A stretch of DNA of 64,000 nucleotides from Atriophallophorus winterbourni (lineage: Eukaryota; Platyhelminthes; Trematoda; Plagiorchiida; Microphallidae), in NCBI GenBank assembly GCA_013407085.1, contig JACCGJ010008366.1, positions 62,001 through 126,000 on the forward strand. Reading direction: 5' to 3'. The notes under the pieces were generated by a model that did not search any database, was not told where the DNA came from, and saw only the letters and a program-made list of their open reading frames with translations. Positions within the stretch are counted from its first letter, which is position 1; each line of letters opens with the position of its first letter. Of this stretch, positions 11,909 through 21,362 are shown one piece after another. The translations under genes and the position numbers were made by a program.

Positions 11909-12188
11909 ACGAACAGACATCAAGCTTGGATTCCATTCACATGACCAATCGTAAACTGACTAAGAACTACACAGGCAAAGGTCGGTTCTCCGCTCATTAT
12001 GTTAGACAGGCGAGATTAATATCAACTGAAGCACCACCACCCCTACGTGCCGCATAATCCCCCAATTTTTTTCTTCTTGGCTGGTGTGTGCGATTAGCTT
12101 GATTAAGTACTCGGTGCGCATACTTGGGGTCACACACATAAATGTTCATTCGCTGTAGAACCGGACTCCAGATTGTGGAGATATCAGT

Positions 12189-13130
12189 CGCGAGAGCGAG
12201 AGCTTGTTAGATAGAAAACATAAACACGACCTCGATATATGGTCTCAAATTTGTCAACAATTGCAAATTGAGCATATTACTCCTGACAAATTGATTCGTC
12301 TAACTCGCCATTCCACCTCACCTCATAGTGATCAACCTCGGTTACTAAGAGTTACACTGGAGTGCGAGGCTGATATCGATAACATACTGCTAAATTCGTA
12401 ATGACTAAAGACGGATCCGAATTCAAATTGCCGGATATATCCTGGTGTGTCATGGTGGGAACGGAAGGGTGCCTCAAACACTAAGGAAAAAACGGTATTG
12501 CGGAGTATGGTTCTACTTGGGATACCAGAAAATACCACTGAAGCATCGGGACAGGAAACAGCAGATCATGACTTCAAGCAGTGGCGTTACATTGCGTCTT
12601 TGCTTAATATTTCTAACGTTGTGATCACTGACACTTTCCGGGTGCCTTTTTCAATAAACTATAAAGGAGACGGACCGAAACCTCTCAGGATTACTTTTTT
12701 AACTAGCGAAATGGCTGAATTTGTCAAGTCCGAAAGGAAAATAGCAAAACGTGCTTTACCGAAAGACATTAGACTTTGTCCACCGAGACCAAGTACCATG
12801 AGTGAGACAAATTCGCGGCTGGGGGCGGTAGATGGCAGCGTTCCTACCAAAACGGAAGCAATTAGTACATCAAAAAACGTAGTGGTGCTATGGAATGCGC
12901 TACCGCAAGATGTTGTGAATGCAACGACAATTGATGTTTTCAAATCGAAATTGGATGCATACGTCAAACAAAACCCTGAATTTGGCCCGGTGTATTGAAG
13001 CAACACGAACCCAGAAAAACATTAACAATGTGATTTTGATTAAATTTTTTTTCGCAATAGTTGTCATCCAATGGTACGTGTAAAGCATAAGCTTTTTATC
13101 ACCATAAATCTCGATTCATGATTCTTAATG
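12189..13130 (+). mobile_element. Internally deleted CR1 derivative inside the PLE array
   Basis: This plus-strand insert replaces the middle of one PLE unit: the unit's endonuclease end stops at 12,188 and its N-terminal start resumes at 13,131. It carries ORF1 sequence fused to the last codons of ORF2, then about 130 bp of 3' untranslated region ending in an A/T-rich tail with GATTCATGATTC repeats. The reverse transcriptase and endonuclease are deleted. It may be a non-autonomous CR1 form or a single deleted copy. Confidence 0.65.
12204..12998 (+). pseudogene. CR1 ORF1-ORF2 fusion reading frame
   Basis: The first piece (12,204-12,401) holds ORF1 sequence KHDLDIWSQICQQL, LIRLTRHSTSPH and TLECEADIDNILLNS, ending at a stop. 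The second piece (12,447-12,998, 183 codons, open) runs from SWWERKGAS and LLGIPENTTEAS through GDGPKPLRITFLT and then, without a stop, into VVLWNALPQDVVNATTID and FKSKLDAYVKQNPEFG. That last block is the C-terminus of CR1 ORF2. About 900 ORF2 codons are missing at the join, near 12,880. The open frame through the join is visible; whether it is used is unknown. Confidence 0.65.
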
Positions 13131-13560
13131 TTGTTTGATCTGCGGGATTGGCATATCGGTTAAGTTCATCACTTGGAAAAAATATTTAGCGCTGTTCTGA
13201 AAAATATTCCTGACCGATCAGGGAATCATAATCACGAAAAAAGAAATTTTTAATGAATCGGAGCCACCAGTTTATTGGTCGTGTTTCGCTGCTTAAACAG
13301 AAGCTTCGTCAGACTAAGTGTGTCAGTACGAACAGACATCAAGCTTGGATTCCATTCACATGACCAATCGTAAACTGACTAAGAACTACACAGGCAAAGG
13401 TCGGTTCTCCGCTCATTAAGTTAGACAACGGGATCATTATCAACTGACGCACTACCATCCCTACGTGCCGCATAATCCCTCAATTGTTTTGGTCTTGCCT
13501 GGTGTGAAAGACTGATTAGCTCGATTTAGTAATCGGTGCGCATATTTGGGGTCATACGCG
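13131..13560 (-). mobile_element. PLE array unit 2, leader and start of N-terminal segment
   Basis: This is the remainder of the unit split by the CR1 derivative. On the minus strand it holds the leader (13,560-13,170), including a hammerhead-like motif at 13,270-13,328, and the first codons of the N-terminal segment before the break at 13,131. No other ORF is supported. Confidence 0.6.
13270..13328 (-). ncRNA. Hammerhead-ribozyme-like motif, unit 2
   Basis: The minus strand shows CTGACGA (13,312-13,306), a stem II candidate weakened like unit 1, then CGAAAC (about 13,288-13,283). The invariant core residues are kept. Stem I is poorly paired in this copy. It differs from unit 1 by only a few bases. 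Confidence 0.38.
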
Positions 13561-13775
13561 TAAATGTTTATCCGCTGCAGAACCGGACGCCAGATTGTGG
13601 AGATATCAGTCCCATCTACCTTAGTGACTGCATTCTTACCAGCATTGTTATCTCAACCGCTTCTGCGTGAACTTGTTCCATGTATGGATTTACCCCTGGT
13701 TTTATCACTTCTACGTTAACAAGATCAACGCTGTATCCTGTGTGCAGCATGTGTTCAGCTAGTCCTGTATATATC

Positions 13776-14033
13776 TTATTTTTGATTGATATTGACTGGA
13801 ATTGCGGGGCTGCTTACCGATTCGATTTTTTCTGGCTGTTGTTTATTCATAATGCTGGCTATATAGTTGCGTAATGCGCATTCTTGAGTTTTCGGTTGCT
13901 GATTTAAGGTAGATTCTACGCATGGAATCATATCTTTAGCCTTTAAAGCCTTAGTACTTAGTGTGAAGTTTAGGCCGTTTTCCAACAATCTTTGTTTGAT
14001 CTGCGGGATTGGCCTATCGGTTAAGTTCATCAC
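13776..14033 (-). pseudogene. PLE N-terminal segment, unit 3 (85 codons)
   Basis: This copy is open with an ATG at 14,033: MMNLTDRPIPQIKQRLLE, then NGLNFTL, MIPCVESTLNQQP and ALRNYIASIMNK. It ends in a different frame from unit 1 (PVNINQK), which shows that the stretch after KQQPEK is already out of frame. The endonuclease tail lies just beyond, at 13,565-13,775 on the same strand. Confidence 0.55.
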
Positions 14034-14129
14034 TTTTAAAAAATATTTAGCGCTGTACTAAAAAATGTTCCTGACCGATCAGGGAATCATAATCACGAAA
14101 AAAGAAATTTTGTAATGAATCGTTCCGAG

Positions 14130-14188
14130 CAATTTTGGTCAAGTTTTCTTCTGACAGAGAAGCTTCGTCAGACTAAGTGTGTCAGTAC
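14130..14188 (-). ncRNA. Degenerate hammerhead-like motif, unit 3
   Basis: CTGACGA is present at 14,171-14,165 on the minus strand. The 3' side reads GAAGAAAAC, so the stem II closing pair is lost. I list it as a decayed copy of the module. The next unit (about 14,880-14,930) and the units near 15,200, 19,640 and 20,480 lack CTGACGA altogether, although they keep the hairpin and GAAAC. Confidence 0.25.
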
Positions 14189-14683
14189 GAACAGACATTA
14201 AGCTTAGATTCCATTCACATGGCCAATACTAAACTGACTAAGAACTACACAAGCAACGGTGGGTTCTCCGCTTATAGGTTAGACAGACGAGATCAATATC
14301 ATCTGACGCACCACCAACCCTACGTGCCGCATAATCCCTTAATTGTTTTGGCCTCGCCTGGCGTGAAAGACCAATAAGCTCGATTGAGTATTGAGGGCGA
14401 ATACTTGGGTTCACACACGTAAATATTTATCCGTTGCAGAACCGGACGCCAGATTGTGGAGATATCAGCCACATCTACCTTAGTGACTGCATTCTTACCA
14501 GCATTGTTATCTCAGCCGCCTCACCGTGAAGCTTAACCAAGTAGGGTTTACCCCTCGATTTATCACTTCTACGTTACCAAGATCAACGCTGTGGTCTGTG
14601 TGGAGCACGTGTTCAGCTAGTTCTGTATATATTTTATATGTGATTGATATTCACTGGAATTGCGAAGCTGTTATCTTCAACCT

Positions 14684-14770
14684 TTAAAGCCTTTGACTTA
14701 GTGTGAAGTTTAGGTCGTTTTCCAACAATCTTTGTTTGATCTGCTGGAGTGGCGTATCTAATAAGTTCAT
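14684..14770 (-). pseudogene. PLE N-terminal segment, unit 4, truncated by frameshift and deletion
   Basis: From the ATG at 14,770 the frame reads VMNLLDTPLQQIKQRL, then NDLNFTLSQRL and a stop. A 1 bp loss in the CTTTGACTTAG stretch causes the frameshift, and the following ~120 bp that encode IPCVESTLNQ in other units are deleted. This explains the short 727 bp spacing of the unit. Confidence 0.5.
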
Positions 14771-15171
14771 CACTTTAAAAAAATATTTAGCGCTGTACTG
14801 AAAAATGTTCCTGACCGATCGGGGAATCATAATCAAGAAAAAAGTAATTTTGTAATGAATCGGTCCGAGCAGTTTTGTGGTCAAGTTTCGCTTCTGACAC
14901 CGAAGTTATCAGTACGAACAGACATCAAGCTTGGATTCTATTCACATGATCAATCCTAAACTGACTAAGAACTACAAAGGCAAAGGTCGGTTCTCCGCAC
15001 ATTGAGTTAGACAGCCGAGATCATTATCAACTGACGCACTACCACCCCGACGTGCCGCATAATCCCTCAATTGATTTGGTCTTGGTTGGTGTGAATGACT
15101 GATTAGCTCGATTGAGTAGTCGGTGCGCATACTTGGGGTCACACGCGTAAATGTTTATCCGCTGCAGAACC

Positions 15172-15966
15172 GGTCATCTGAATGGAATCCAAGCTTGATG
15201 TCTGTTCGTACTGACACCTTCTGTGTCAGAAGCGAAACTTGACCACAAAACTGCTCCGACCGAATCATTACAAAATTTCTTTTTTCGTGATTATGATTCC
15301 CTGATCGGCCAGGAACATTTTTCAGTACGGCGCTAAATATTTTTTTTAAAGTGATGAACTCAACCGATAGGCCACTTCCGCAGATCAAACAAAGATTGTT
15401 GGAAAACGGCCTAAACTTCACACTAAGTGCAAAGGCTTTAAAGGTTGAAGATGAGATTGCATGCGTAGAATCTACCTTAAATCAGTTACCGAAAAATCAA
15501 GAAAGCGCATTACGCAACTATCTAGACAGTATTATATGAAGCAACAGCCAGAAAAAAATCGAGTCGGTGATCGACCCCGCAATTCCAGTGAATATCAATC
15601 ACAGATAAGATATATACAGAACTAGCTGAACACGTGTTCCTCACAGGCCACAGCGTTGATCTTGTTAACGTAGAAGTGGTAAAGTGAGGGGTAAAACCCT
15701 ACATGGAACAACTTCACGCTGAGGCGGCTGAGATAACAATGCTGGTAAGAATTCAGTCACTAAGGTAGATTTGGCAGATATCTCCATATTCGGGCTTCCG
15801 GTTCTGCAGTGGATAAACATTTACGTGTGTGACCCCAAGTATGCGCACCGACTACTCAATCGAGCTAATCGGTCATTCACACCAACCAAGACCAAATCAA
15901 TTGAGGGATTATGCGGCACGTCGGGGTGGTAGTGCGTCAGTTGATAATGATCTCGACTGTCTAACT
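15172..15966. repeat. Left arm of a ~795 bp inverted repeat flanking the hAT element
   Basis: This arm is one PLE array unit in the opposite orientation to the rest of the array. Read as reverse complement it matches 18,895-19,687 nearly base for base, with only scattered substitutions and small indels visible. The outer breakpoint lies at CAGAACC|GGTCATC (15,171/15,172), joining the endonuclease end of unit 4 to an inverted leader. The arm ends exactly at the first base of the hAT terminal inverted repeat. Confidence 0.85.
15351..15539 (+). pseudogene. PLE N-terminal segment in the inverted arm (62 codons)
   Basis: This is the only copy of the segment on the plus strand, because the arm is inverted. 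It reads MMNSTDRPLPQIKQRLLE, NGLNFTL, DEIACVESTLNQLP and ALRNYLDSII, then stops early because of a small deletion in the Met-Lys stretch. It retains the codon lost in its partner near 19,430. Confidence 0.55.
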
Positions 15967-15982
15967 CAGGGGTGGGCAAACT
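15967..15982 (+). repeat. hAT left terminal inverted repeat
   Basis: Sixteen bases, CAGGGGTGGGCAAACT, perfectly complementary to 18,879-18,894. The CAGGGG start and the GGCCCG-rich sequence just inside are usual for Charlie-like hAT elements. Confidence 0.92.
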
Positions 15983-16736
15983 ACGGCCCGCAGGCCACAT
16001 CCGGCCCGTTAGGCTTTTTAATCTGGCCCGCCGACCTTGTCCAAACTTGTTACCCTTGTTGTATTTCACTCATTTTACTATTTGCAATTGTTAATTATTG
16101 TGACCTTGAAAATATATACGTTTTGAATCCAACCGGCGCTGTTCGTTCTCTCTCGCTGTGTCTGAGCCGATTGTGTGAGAACTTGTTTGCAACTGTCTGG
16201 ACTGACTGCAGTGAATGTTTGGACTGTGAGAACCATTAACGCTCACGGATATAACTCCATTTTAGCGAGCTTGCTACTTTATTCGTTACCTGAACTGAAC
16301 TTCCATCTTAACGGATTTAATCAAGCCAATTCCTGCATTACTGTTCGTACTCGGAATCTTCGACATCGTGGAGAATCAGTATCCTTCCCATCACAATTTC
16401 CTTGCTCAACTCACTTCAGCCTTCGGTGAGTTATTTTGAATTTTCTATCTGTATATCTTTATACAACATTGTAGCTATTATTTTTGTAATCTCTGATAGA
16501 TTTTTATAAGCCCATACCGCTACACCCTTAATGGACGTGTGGACCGTTTTTTTAAGCATGTGAGACGGCAGAGCCATGCCGGACGCCAGTTGTAAACAGA
16601 CTTCGAAAGTGAGTTGACGCTTGTAAAATTGGTCTCCGTGCTTCAATTTTCTGCATGTAATAACTGATAAACCCTGAAAGTTTAGACAATGATAATTTTC
16701 TACTTTATTTGTAGACATTTGAGCCCTTCTGTGAAA

Positions 16737-18455
16737 ATGAGTGGACTAAAGAGAAGGAAAGTGGACAGCGAATGTCGAGTTTTTAATAAGGAGTGGACAA
16801 CAAAATACTTCTTCACCGAAGTCCGGTCAACGGCTGTATGTCTGATATGCCAAGAAGCTGTTGCGGTTATCAAAGAGTACAATATCAGCCGTCAATTTGA
16901 CACGAAGCATGCAAATTATGCTAGCAAGCATTCAACACAAGAACGGGCGGCTACTGCTCAAAGGTTGGCAGCTCATTTACACAGTCAACAGAACTTGTTT
17001 CAAAGACAAACAGCAATTCAAGAGTTAAGTACCAAGGCAAGTTATTTGCTGACATTCAAATTAGCAAAGGCTGGCAAGCCTTTCTCCGAAGGCGAGTTTT
17101 TGAAAGAATGCATAGTACAGACAGCTGGTCTCTTGTGTCCGGAGAGCAAAGGCAAGTTTGAAAAAATCAGTTTAGCACGCAGAACAGTGACTCGCCGCGT
17201 GGAACTGATCGACGCAGATATACTCAGATTGTTAAACAAAAAGGCAGAGTCCTTTAAGTTATATTCACTAGCACTGGATGAAAGTAACGACATAAAAGAC
17301 ACTGCTCAGCTCCTAATTTTTATTCGAGGGATTAATGACAGTTTTGAGATAACAGAGGAGCTTTTGAGCATGGAATCACTGAAAGGGAAAACGACAGGAA
17401 AGGACTTATATGAACAGGTGTCTGCTGCCATCGAGAGAATGAAGCTACCCTGGAGTAAACTTGCCAATGTCACTACGGATGGATCGCCAAATTTAACTGG
17501 AAAAAACGTCGGGCTGCTGAAAAGAATCCAGGATAAAGTGAAAGAAGAAAACCCTGACCAGAATGTTGTTTTTCTTCACTGCATCATTCATCAGGAGTCT
17601 CTGTGTAAGTCTGTATTGCAGCTTAATCACGTCGTGGATCCGGTTGTAAAACTTGTTAACTTCATACGAGCAAAGGGACTTAATCATCGTCAGTTCATTA
17701 CGTTCCTGGTAGAAACTGATGCGGATCACCAGGACCTACTTTACCATTCTCGCGTCCGCTGGTTAAGTTTGGGGAAAGTGTTTCAACGAATCTGGGATCT
17801 CAAAGAGGAGATTCGCTCATTTTTGTTGTTAGTGGGAAAATCCGAAGAATTCCCCGAGCTGAGCGACACAACCTGGCTATGTGACTTTGCATTTGCTGTG
17901 GACATATTTTCACACATGAATGAGCTGAACGTGAAGCTACAGGGGAAAGATCTGTTTGTGCACGACATGTACACAAATGTGAGAGCCTTTAAATCCAAGC
18001 TTGGTTTATTCTCCAAGCAAATGTCAAACGAATCTTTCGCACATTTCCCCACCCTGGCTGTTCAGAAAAAGGCCGCCCGAAATGCGAAGAAATACTGCAA
18101 ATCACTGGACCTGCACATGGAATTTTGCCGTCGGTTCTGTGATTTTGGAAAAATTGACAAGTTACTTCAACTGGTGTCTTGTCCTCTTTCACAAGACCCC
18201 GAATCAGCACCGCAGGAGCTGCAATTGGAACTGATCGATCTTCAGTCTGACTCCATCTCAAAGGAGAAGTTCAAGTCTTTTAAACTGAATGAATTTTATG
18301 CTTCACTTAACGAGACCACGTTTCCAAACCTTCGAAGGATTGCACAGAAGATTTCGGTGTTGTTTGGCTCGACCTATGTGTGTGAGCAGACGTTTAGCGT
18401 CATGAAAATCAACAAATACCATCACAGATCCAAGTTAACAGACCAACACCTTTGA
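16737..18455 (+). CDS. hAT transposase, GTF2IRD2/ZBED-like, truncated by one nonsense codon
   Basis: The product would cut and rejoin its own element in the nucleus. I choose the ATG at 16,737 (MSGLKRRKVDSE, good context) over the one at 16,689; a TTTATTTGTAG just upstream could be a splice acceptor. A BED-like zinc-binding region lies near residues 20-65 (CLIC ... H). The DDE-type core shows LDESNDIKDTAQLL, TTDGSPNLTG, FLHCIIHQESLC, the hAT-typical SRVRWLSLGKV, and CEQTFSVMK near the C-terminus. The stop at 18,453-18,455 is TGA where relatives carry Arg (HL-R-VLRIA). The frame then continues 28 codons (SVLRIATTKLTPDLDAL) to 18,542. The truncation removes part of the hATC dimerisation region, so activity is doubtful. 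No other break is seen. Confidence 0.9.
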   Translation: MSGLKRRKVDSECRVFNKEWTTKYFFTEVRSTAVCLICQEAVAVIKEYNISRQFDTKHANYASKHSTQERAATAQRLAAHLHSQQNLFQRQTAIQELSTKASYLLTFKLAKAGKPFSEGEFLKECIVQTAGLLCPESKGKFEKISLARRTVTRRVELIDADILRLLNKKAESFKLYSLALDESNDIKDTAQLLIFIRGINDSFEITEELLSMESLKGKTTGKDLYEQVSAAIERMKLPWSKLANVTTDGSPNLTGKNVGLLKRIQDKVKEENPDQNVVFLHCIIHQESLCKSVLQLNHVVDPVVKLVNFIRAKGLNHRQFITFLVETDADHQDLLYHSRVRWLSLGKVFQRIWDLKEEIRSFLLLVGKSEEFPELSDTTWLCDFAFAVDIFSHMNELNVKLQGKDLFVHDMYTNVRAFKSKLGLFSKQMSNESFAHFPTLAVQKKAARNAKKYCKSLDLHMEFCRRFCDFGKIDKLLQLVSCPLSQDPESAPQELQLELIDLQSDSISKEKFKSFKLNEFYASLNETTFPNLRRIAQKISVLFGSTYVCEQTFSVMKINKYHHRSKLTDQHL

Positions 18456-18878
18456 TCTGTCCTGAGAATTGCCACAACAAAATTAACTCCAGACCTCGAT
18501 GCACTTGCAAAAACAGGAGACCAACAACACTGTTCCCACTGAAATTGGTGGGGTTTTCTGCTGTTTTATGAAAAAATGCATATTGAAAGTTTGTAAGTAA
18601 GGCAATTTTTGCTCTTTTTTTAGGCAATTATAAAAGCAATATAAAAAAGGCAATTTTTTTCAAGTTTTGAGGGCTATTTTTGGGTAACCCTAGTAATGAG
18701 GACTCTTTTCCATATTTGACAGTTATTAAATTGGATTGTAATATTAGTACAGTGCTATGAGGTTTACATACACTAAATGTAATATTTTAGTATATATCTG
18801 GCCCAAACACTCCATCCAAATACTCCTGGTCCGGCCCTCTGTCAAATTTTGGAACCCATTGTGGCCCGTGAGTCAAAA

Positions 18879-18894
18879 AGTTTGCCCACCCCTG
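18879..18894 (-). repeat. hAT right terminal inverted repeat
   Basis: AGTTTGCCCACCCCTG, the exact reverse complement of the left end. The following eight bases (AGTTAGAC) begin the right arm of the large inverted repeat. Confidence 0.92.
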
Positions 18895-19687
18895 AGTTAG
18901 ACAGTCGAGATCATTATCAACTGACGCACTACCACCCCGACGTGCCGCATAATCCCTCAATTGATTTGGTCTTGGTTGGTGTGAATGACCGATTAGCTCG
19001 ATTGAGTAGTCGGTGCGCATACTTGGGGTCACACACGTAAATCTTTATCCACTGCAGAACCGGAAGCCCGAATATGGAGATATCTGCCAAATCTACCTTA
19101 GTGACTGCATTCTTACCAGCATTGTTATCTCAGCCGCCTCAGCGTGAAGTTGTTCCATGTAGGATTTTACCCCTCGCTTTACCACTTCTACGTTAACAAG
19201 ATCAACGCTGTGGCCTGTGAGGAACACGTGTCCAGCTAGTTCTGTATATATCTTATCTGTGATTGATATTCACTGGAATTGCGGGGTCGATCACCGACTC
19301 GATTTTTTTCTGGCTGTTGCTTCATATAATACTGTCTAGATAGTTGCGTAATGCGCTTTCTTGATTTTTCGGTAACTGATTTAAGGTAGATTCTACGCAT
19401 GCAATCTCATCTACAACCTTTAAAGCCTTTGACTTAGTGTGAAGTTTAGGCCGTTTTCCAACAATCTTTGTTTGATCTGCGGAAGTGGCCTATCGGTTGA
19501 GTTCATCACTTTAAAAAAAAATTTAGCGCTGTACTGAAAAATGTTCCTGGCCGATCAGGGAATCATAATCACGAAAAAAGAAATTTTGTAATGAATCGGT
19601 CCGAGCAGTTTTGTGGTCAAGTTTCGCTTCTGACACAGAAGGTGTCAGTACGAACAGACATCAAGCTTGGATTCCATTCAGATGACC
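18895..19687. repeat. Right arm of the inverted repeat flanking the hAT element
   Basis: A PLE array unit in the normal (minus-coding) orientation, the mirror of 15,172-15,966. It includes the endonuclease tail (about 19,040-19,260), a frame-shifted N-terminal segment (19,262-19,505) and a leader whose hammerhead core has lost CTGACGA. Beyond 19,687 the array continues but the match to the left side stops. Confidence 0.85.
19262..19505 (-). pseudogene. PLE N-terminal segment in the right arm, frameshifted
   Basis: From the ATG at 19,505 the frame encodes the usual NSTDRPLPQIKQRLLE and NGLNFTLS stretch, but it shifts at CTTTGACTTAG, the same 1 bp loss as in unit 4. The downstream VESTLNQLPKNQESALRN sequence is present in another frame. 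Confidence 0.5.
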
Positions 19688-20109
19688 AATCCCAAACTGA
19701 CTAAGAACTACACAGGCAACGTTGGGTTCTCCGCTCATTAAGTTTGACAAGCGAGATCATTATCAACTGACGCACTACGACCCCTACATGCCGTATAATC
19801 CCTCAATTGTTTAGGTCTTGGCTGGTGTGAATGACCGATTAGCTCGATTGAGTAGTCGGTGCGCATACTTGGGGTCACACGCGTAAATGTTTATCCGCTG
19901 CAGAACCGGACGCCAGATTGTGGAGATATCAGTCCCATCTACCTTAGTGACTGCATTCTTACCAGCATTGTTATCTCAGCCGCCTCAGCGTGACGTTGTT
20001 CCATGTAGGGTTTTACCCCTCGCTTTACCACTTCTACGTTAACAAGATCAACGCTGTGGCCTGTGAGGAGCACGTGTTCAGCTAGTTCTGTGTATATTTT
20101 ATCTGTGAT

Positions 20110-20352
20110 TGATATTCACTGAAATTGCGGGGTCGCTCACCGACTCGATTTTTTTCTGGCTGTTGCTTCATATAATACTGTCTAGATAGTTGCGTAATGC
20201 GCCTGCCTGAGTTTTCGTTTGCTGATTTAAGGTAGATTCTACGCATGGAATTTTATCTTCAGCCTTTGAACCCGTTGCAATTAGTGTGAAGTTTAAGCAT
20301 TTTTCCATCAATCTTTGTTAGATCTGCGGGAGTGGCGTATGTAATAAGTTCA
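20110..20352 (-). pseudogene. PLE N-terminal segment, penultimate unit, with internal stop
   Basis: The segment starts at the ATG near 20,352. A TAA interrupts it where other units have a Lys codon (QI-K-QRL). After the stop, EKCLNFTL, AEDKIPCVESTLNQ and ALRNYLDSI are still readable. Its endonuclease tail lies at about 19,890-20,108. Confidence 0.5.
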
Positions 20353-20799
20353 TTACTTTAAAAAAATATTTAGCGCTGTACTGAAAAATGTTCCTGACCG
20401 ATCAGGGAATCATAATCACGAAAAAAGAAATTTTGTAATGAATCGGTCCGAGCAGTTTTGTGGTCAAGTTTCGCTTCTGACACCGAAGTTGTCAGTACGA
20501 ACAGACATCAAGCTTGGATTCTATTCGCATGATCAATCCTAAACTGACTAAGAACTACAAAGGCAAAGGTCGGTTCTCCGCACATTGAGTTAGACAGCCG
20601 AGATCATTATCAACTGACGCACTACCACCCCGACGTGCCGCATAATCCCTCAATTGATTTGGTCTTGGTTGGTGTGAATGACCGATTAGCTCGATTGAGT
20701 AGTCGGTGCGCATACTTGGGGTCACACACGTAAATCTTTATCCACTGCAGAACCGGAAGCCCGAATATGGAGATATCTGCCAAATCTACCTTAGTGACT

Positions 20800-20955
20800 G
20801 AATTCTTACCAGCATTGTTATCTCAGCCGCCTCAGCGTGAAGTTGTTCCATGTAGGGTTTTACCCCTCGCTTTACCACTTCTACGTTAACAAGATCAACG
20901 CTGTGGCCTGTGAGGAACACGTGTTCAGCTAGTTCTGTATATATCTTATCTGTGA
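20800..20955 (-). pseudogene. PLE endonuclease C-terminal segment, last unit
   Basis: The minus strand reads YTELAEHVFLTGHSVD, VNVEVVKRGVKPYMEQ and LHAEAAEITMLV in one open frame, offset by one base from the N-terminal segment next to it. LAEH-x-x-x-TGH and the E-A pair are the features that suggest the tail of a Penelope-type GIY-YIG endonuclease. The cassette recurs in each unit of the array. Confidence 0.45.
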
Positions 20956-21201
20956 TTGATATTCACTGGAATTGCGGGGTCGATCACCGACTCGATTTTT
21001 TTCTGGCTGTTGTTTCTTCATAATGCTGGTTATATAGTTGCGTAATGCACTTTCTTGATTTTTCGGTAACTGATTTAATGTAGATTCTACGCAGGGAATC
21101 TTATCTTCAGCCGTTAAACCTGTTGCAATTAGTGTGAAGTATAAGCATTTTTCCATCAATCTTTGTTTGATCTGCGGGATTGGCGTATGTAATAAGTTCA
21201 T
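20929..21201 (-). pseudogene. PLE N-terminal segment, last unit (90 codons)
   Basis: This is the best preserved late copy: MNLLHTPIPQIKQRLMEK, LYFTLIATGLTAEDKIPC, VESTLNQLPKNQESAL and RNYITSIMKKQQPEK. The GLNF motif is altered to CLYF. The leader 21,202-21,600 carries the best CTGACGA-type core in the array, at 21,305-21,362, upstream and in the same orientation. Confidence 0.55.
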
Positions 21202-21304
21202 TACTTTAAAAAAATATTTAGCGCTGTACTGAAAAATGTTCCTGGCCGATCAGGGAATCATAATCACGAAAAAAGATATTTTGTAATGAATCGGTCCGAG
21301 CAGT

Positions 21305-21362
21305 TTTGTGTTCAACTTTCGCTTCTGACACAGAAGCCTCGTCAGACTAAGGGTGTCACTAC
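21305..21362 (-). ncRNA. Hammerhead-ribozyme-like motif, last PLE unit
   Basis: On the minus strand CTGACGA (21,345-21,339) is followed by GGCTTCTG, loop TGT, CAGAAGC, then GAAA. Stem II can form seven pairs including a G10.1-C11.1 closing pair, with one G bulged. The matching pair in the copy at 21,645-21,702 is A-U, a compensatory change that keeps the stem. The cleavage-site side (GTTGAAC) departs from the expected stem III, so this copy may not cut. Confidence 0.45.

Larger units (their letters stand above)
15967..18894 (+). mobile_element. hAT DNA transposon, 2.93 kb, with 16 bp terminal inverted repeats
   Basis: The ends are CAGGGGTGGGCAAACT at 15,967-15,982 and its exact complement at 18,879-18,894. 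Short GGCCCG-rich subterminal blocks follow inside both ends. The interior holds a hAT transposase gene (16,737-18,455). The flanking 8 bp are GTCTAACT on the left and AGTTAGAC on the right. These are reverse complements, not the direct 8 bp duplication that hAT insertion makes, because the flanks themselves are inverted. 5' noncoding sequence runs 15,983-16,736 and 3' noncoding 18,543-18,878. I see no other gene in these stretches. Confidence 0.92.

Noticed and set aside
15200..15245. Hammerhead motif in the inverted arm and in the units at 14,880, 19,640 and 20,480
   Set aside because: The hairpin and GAAAC remain, but CTGANGA is deleted, so the core is missing.
16689..16736. Upstream ATG extending the hAT transposase by 16 residues
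   Set aside because: The extra residues are hydrophobic and follow a likely splice acceptor. The ATG at 16,737 starts a basic stretch typical of the family.
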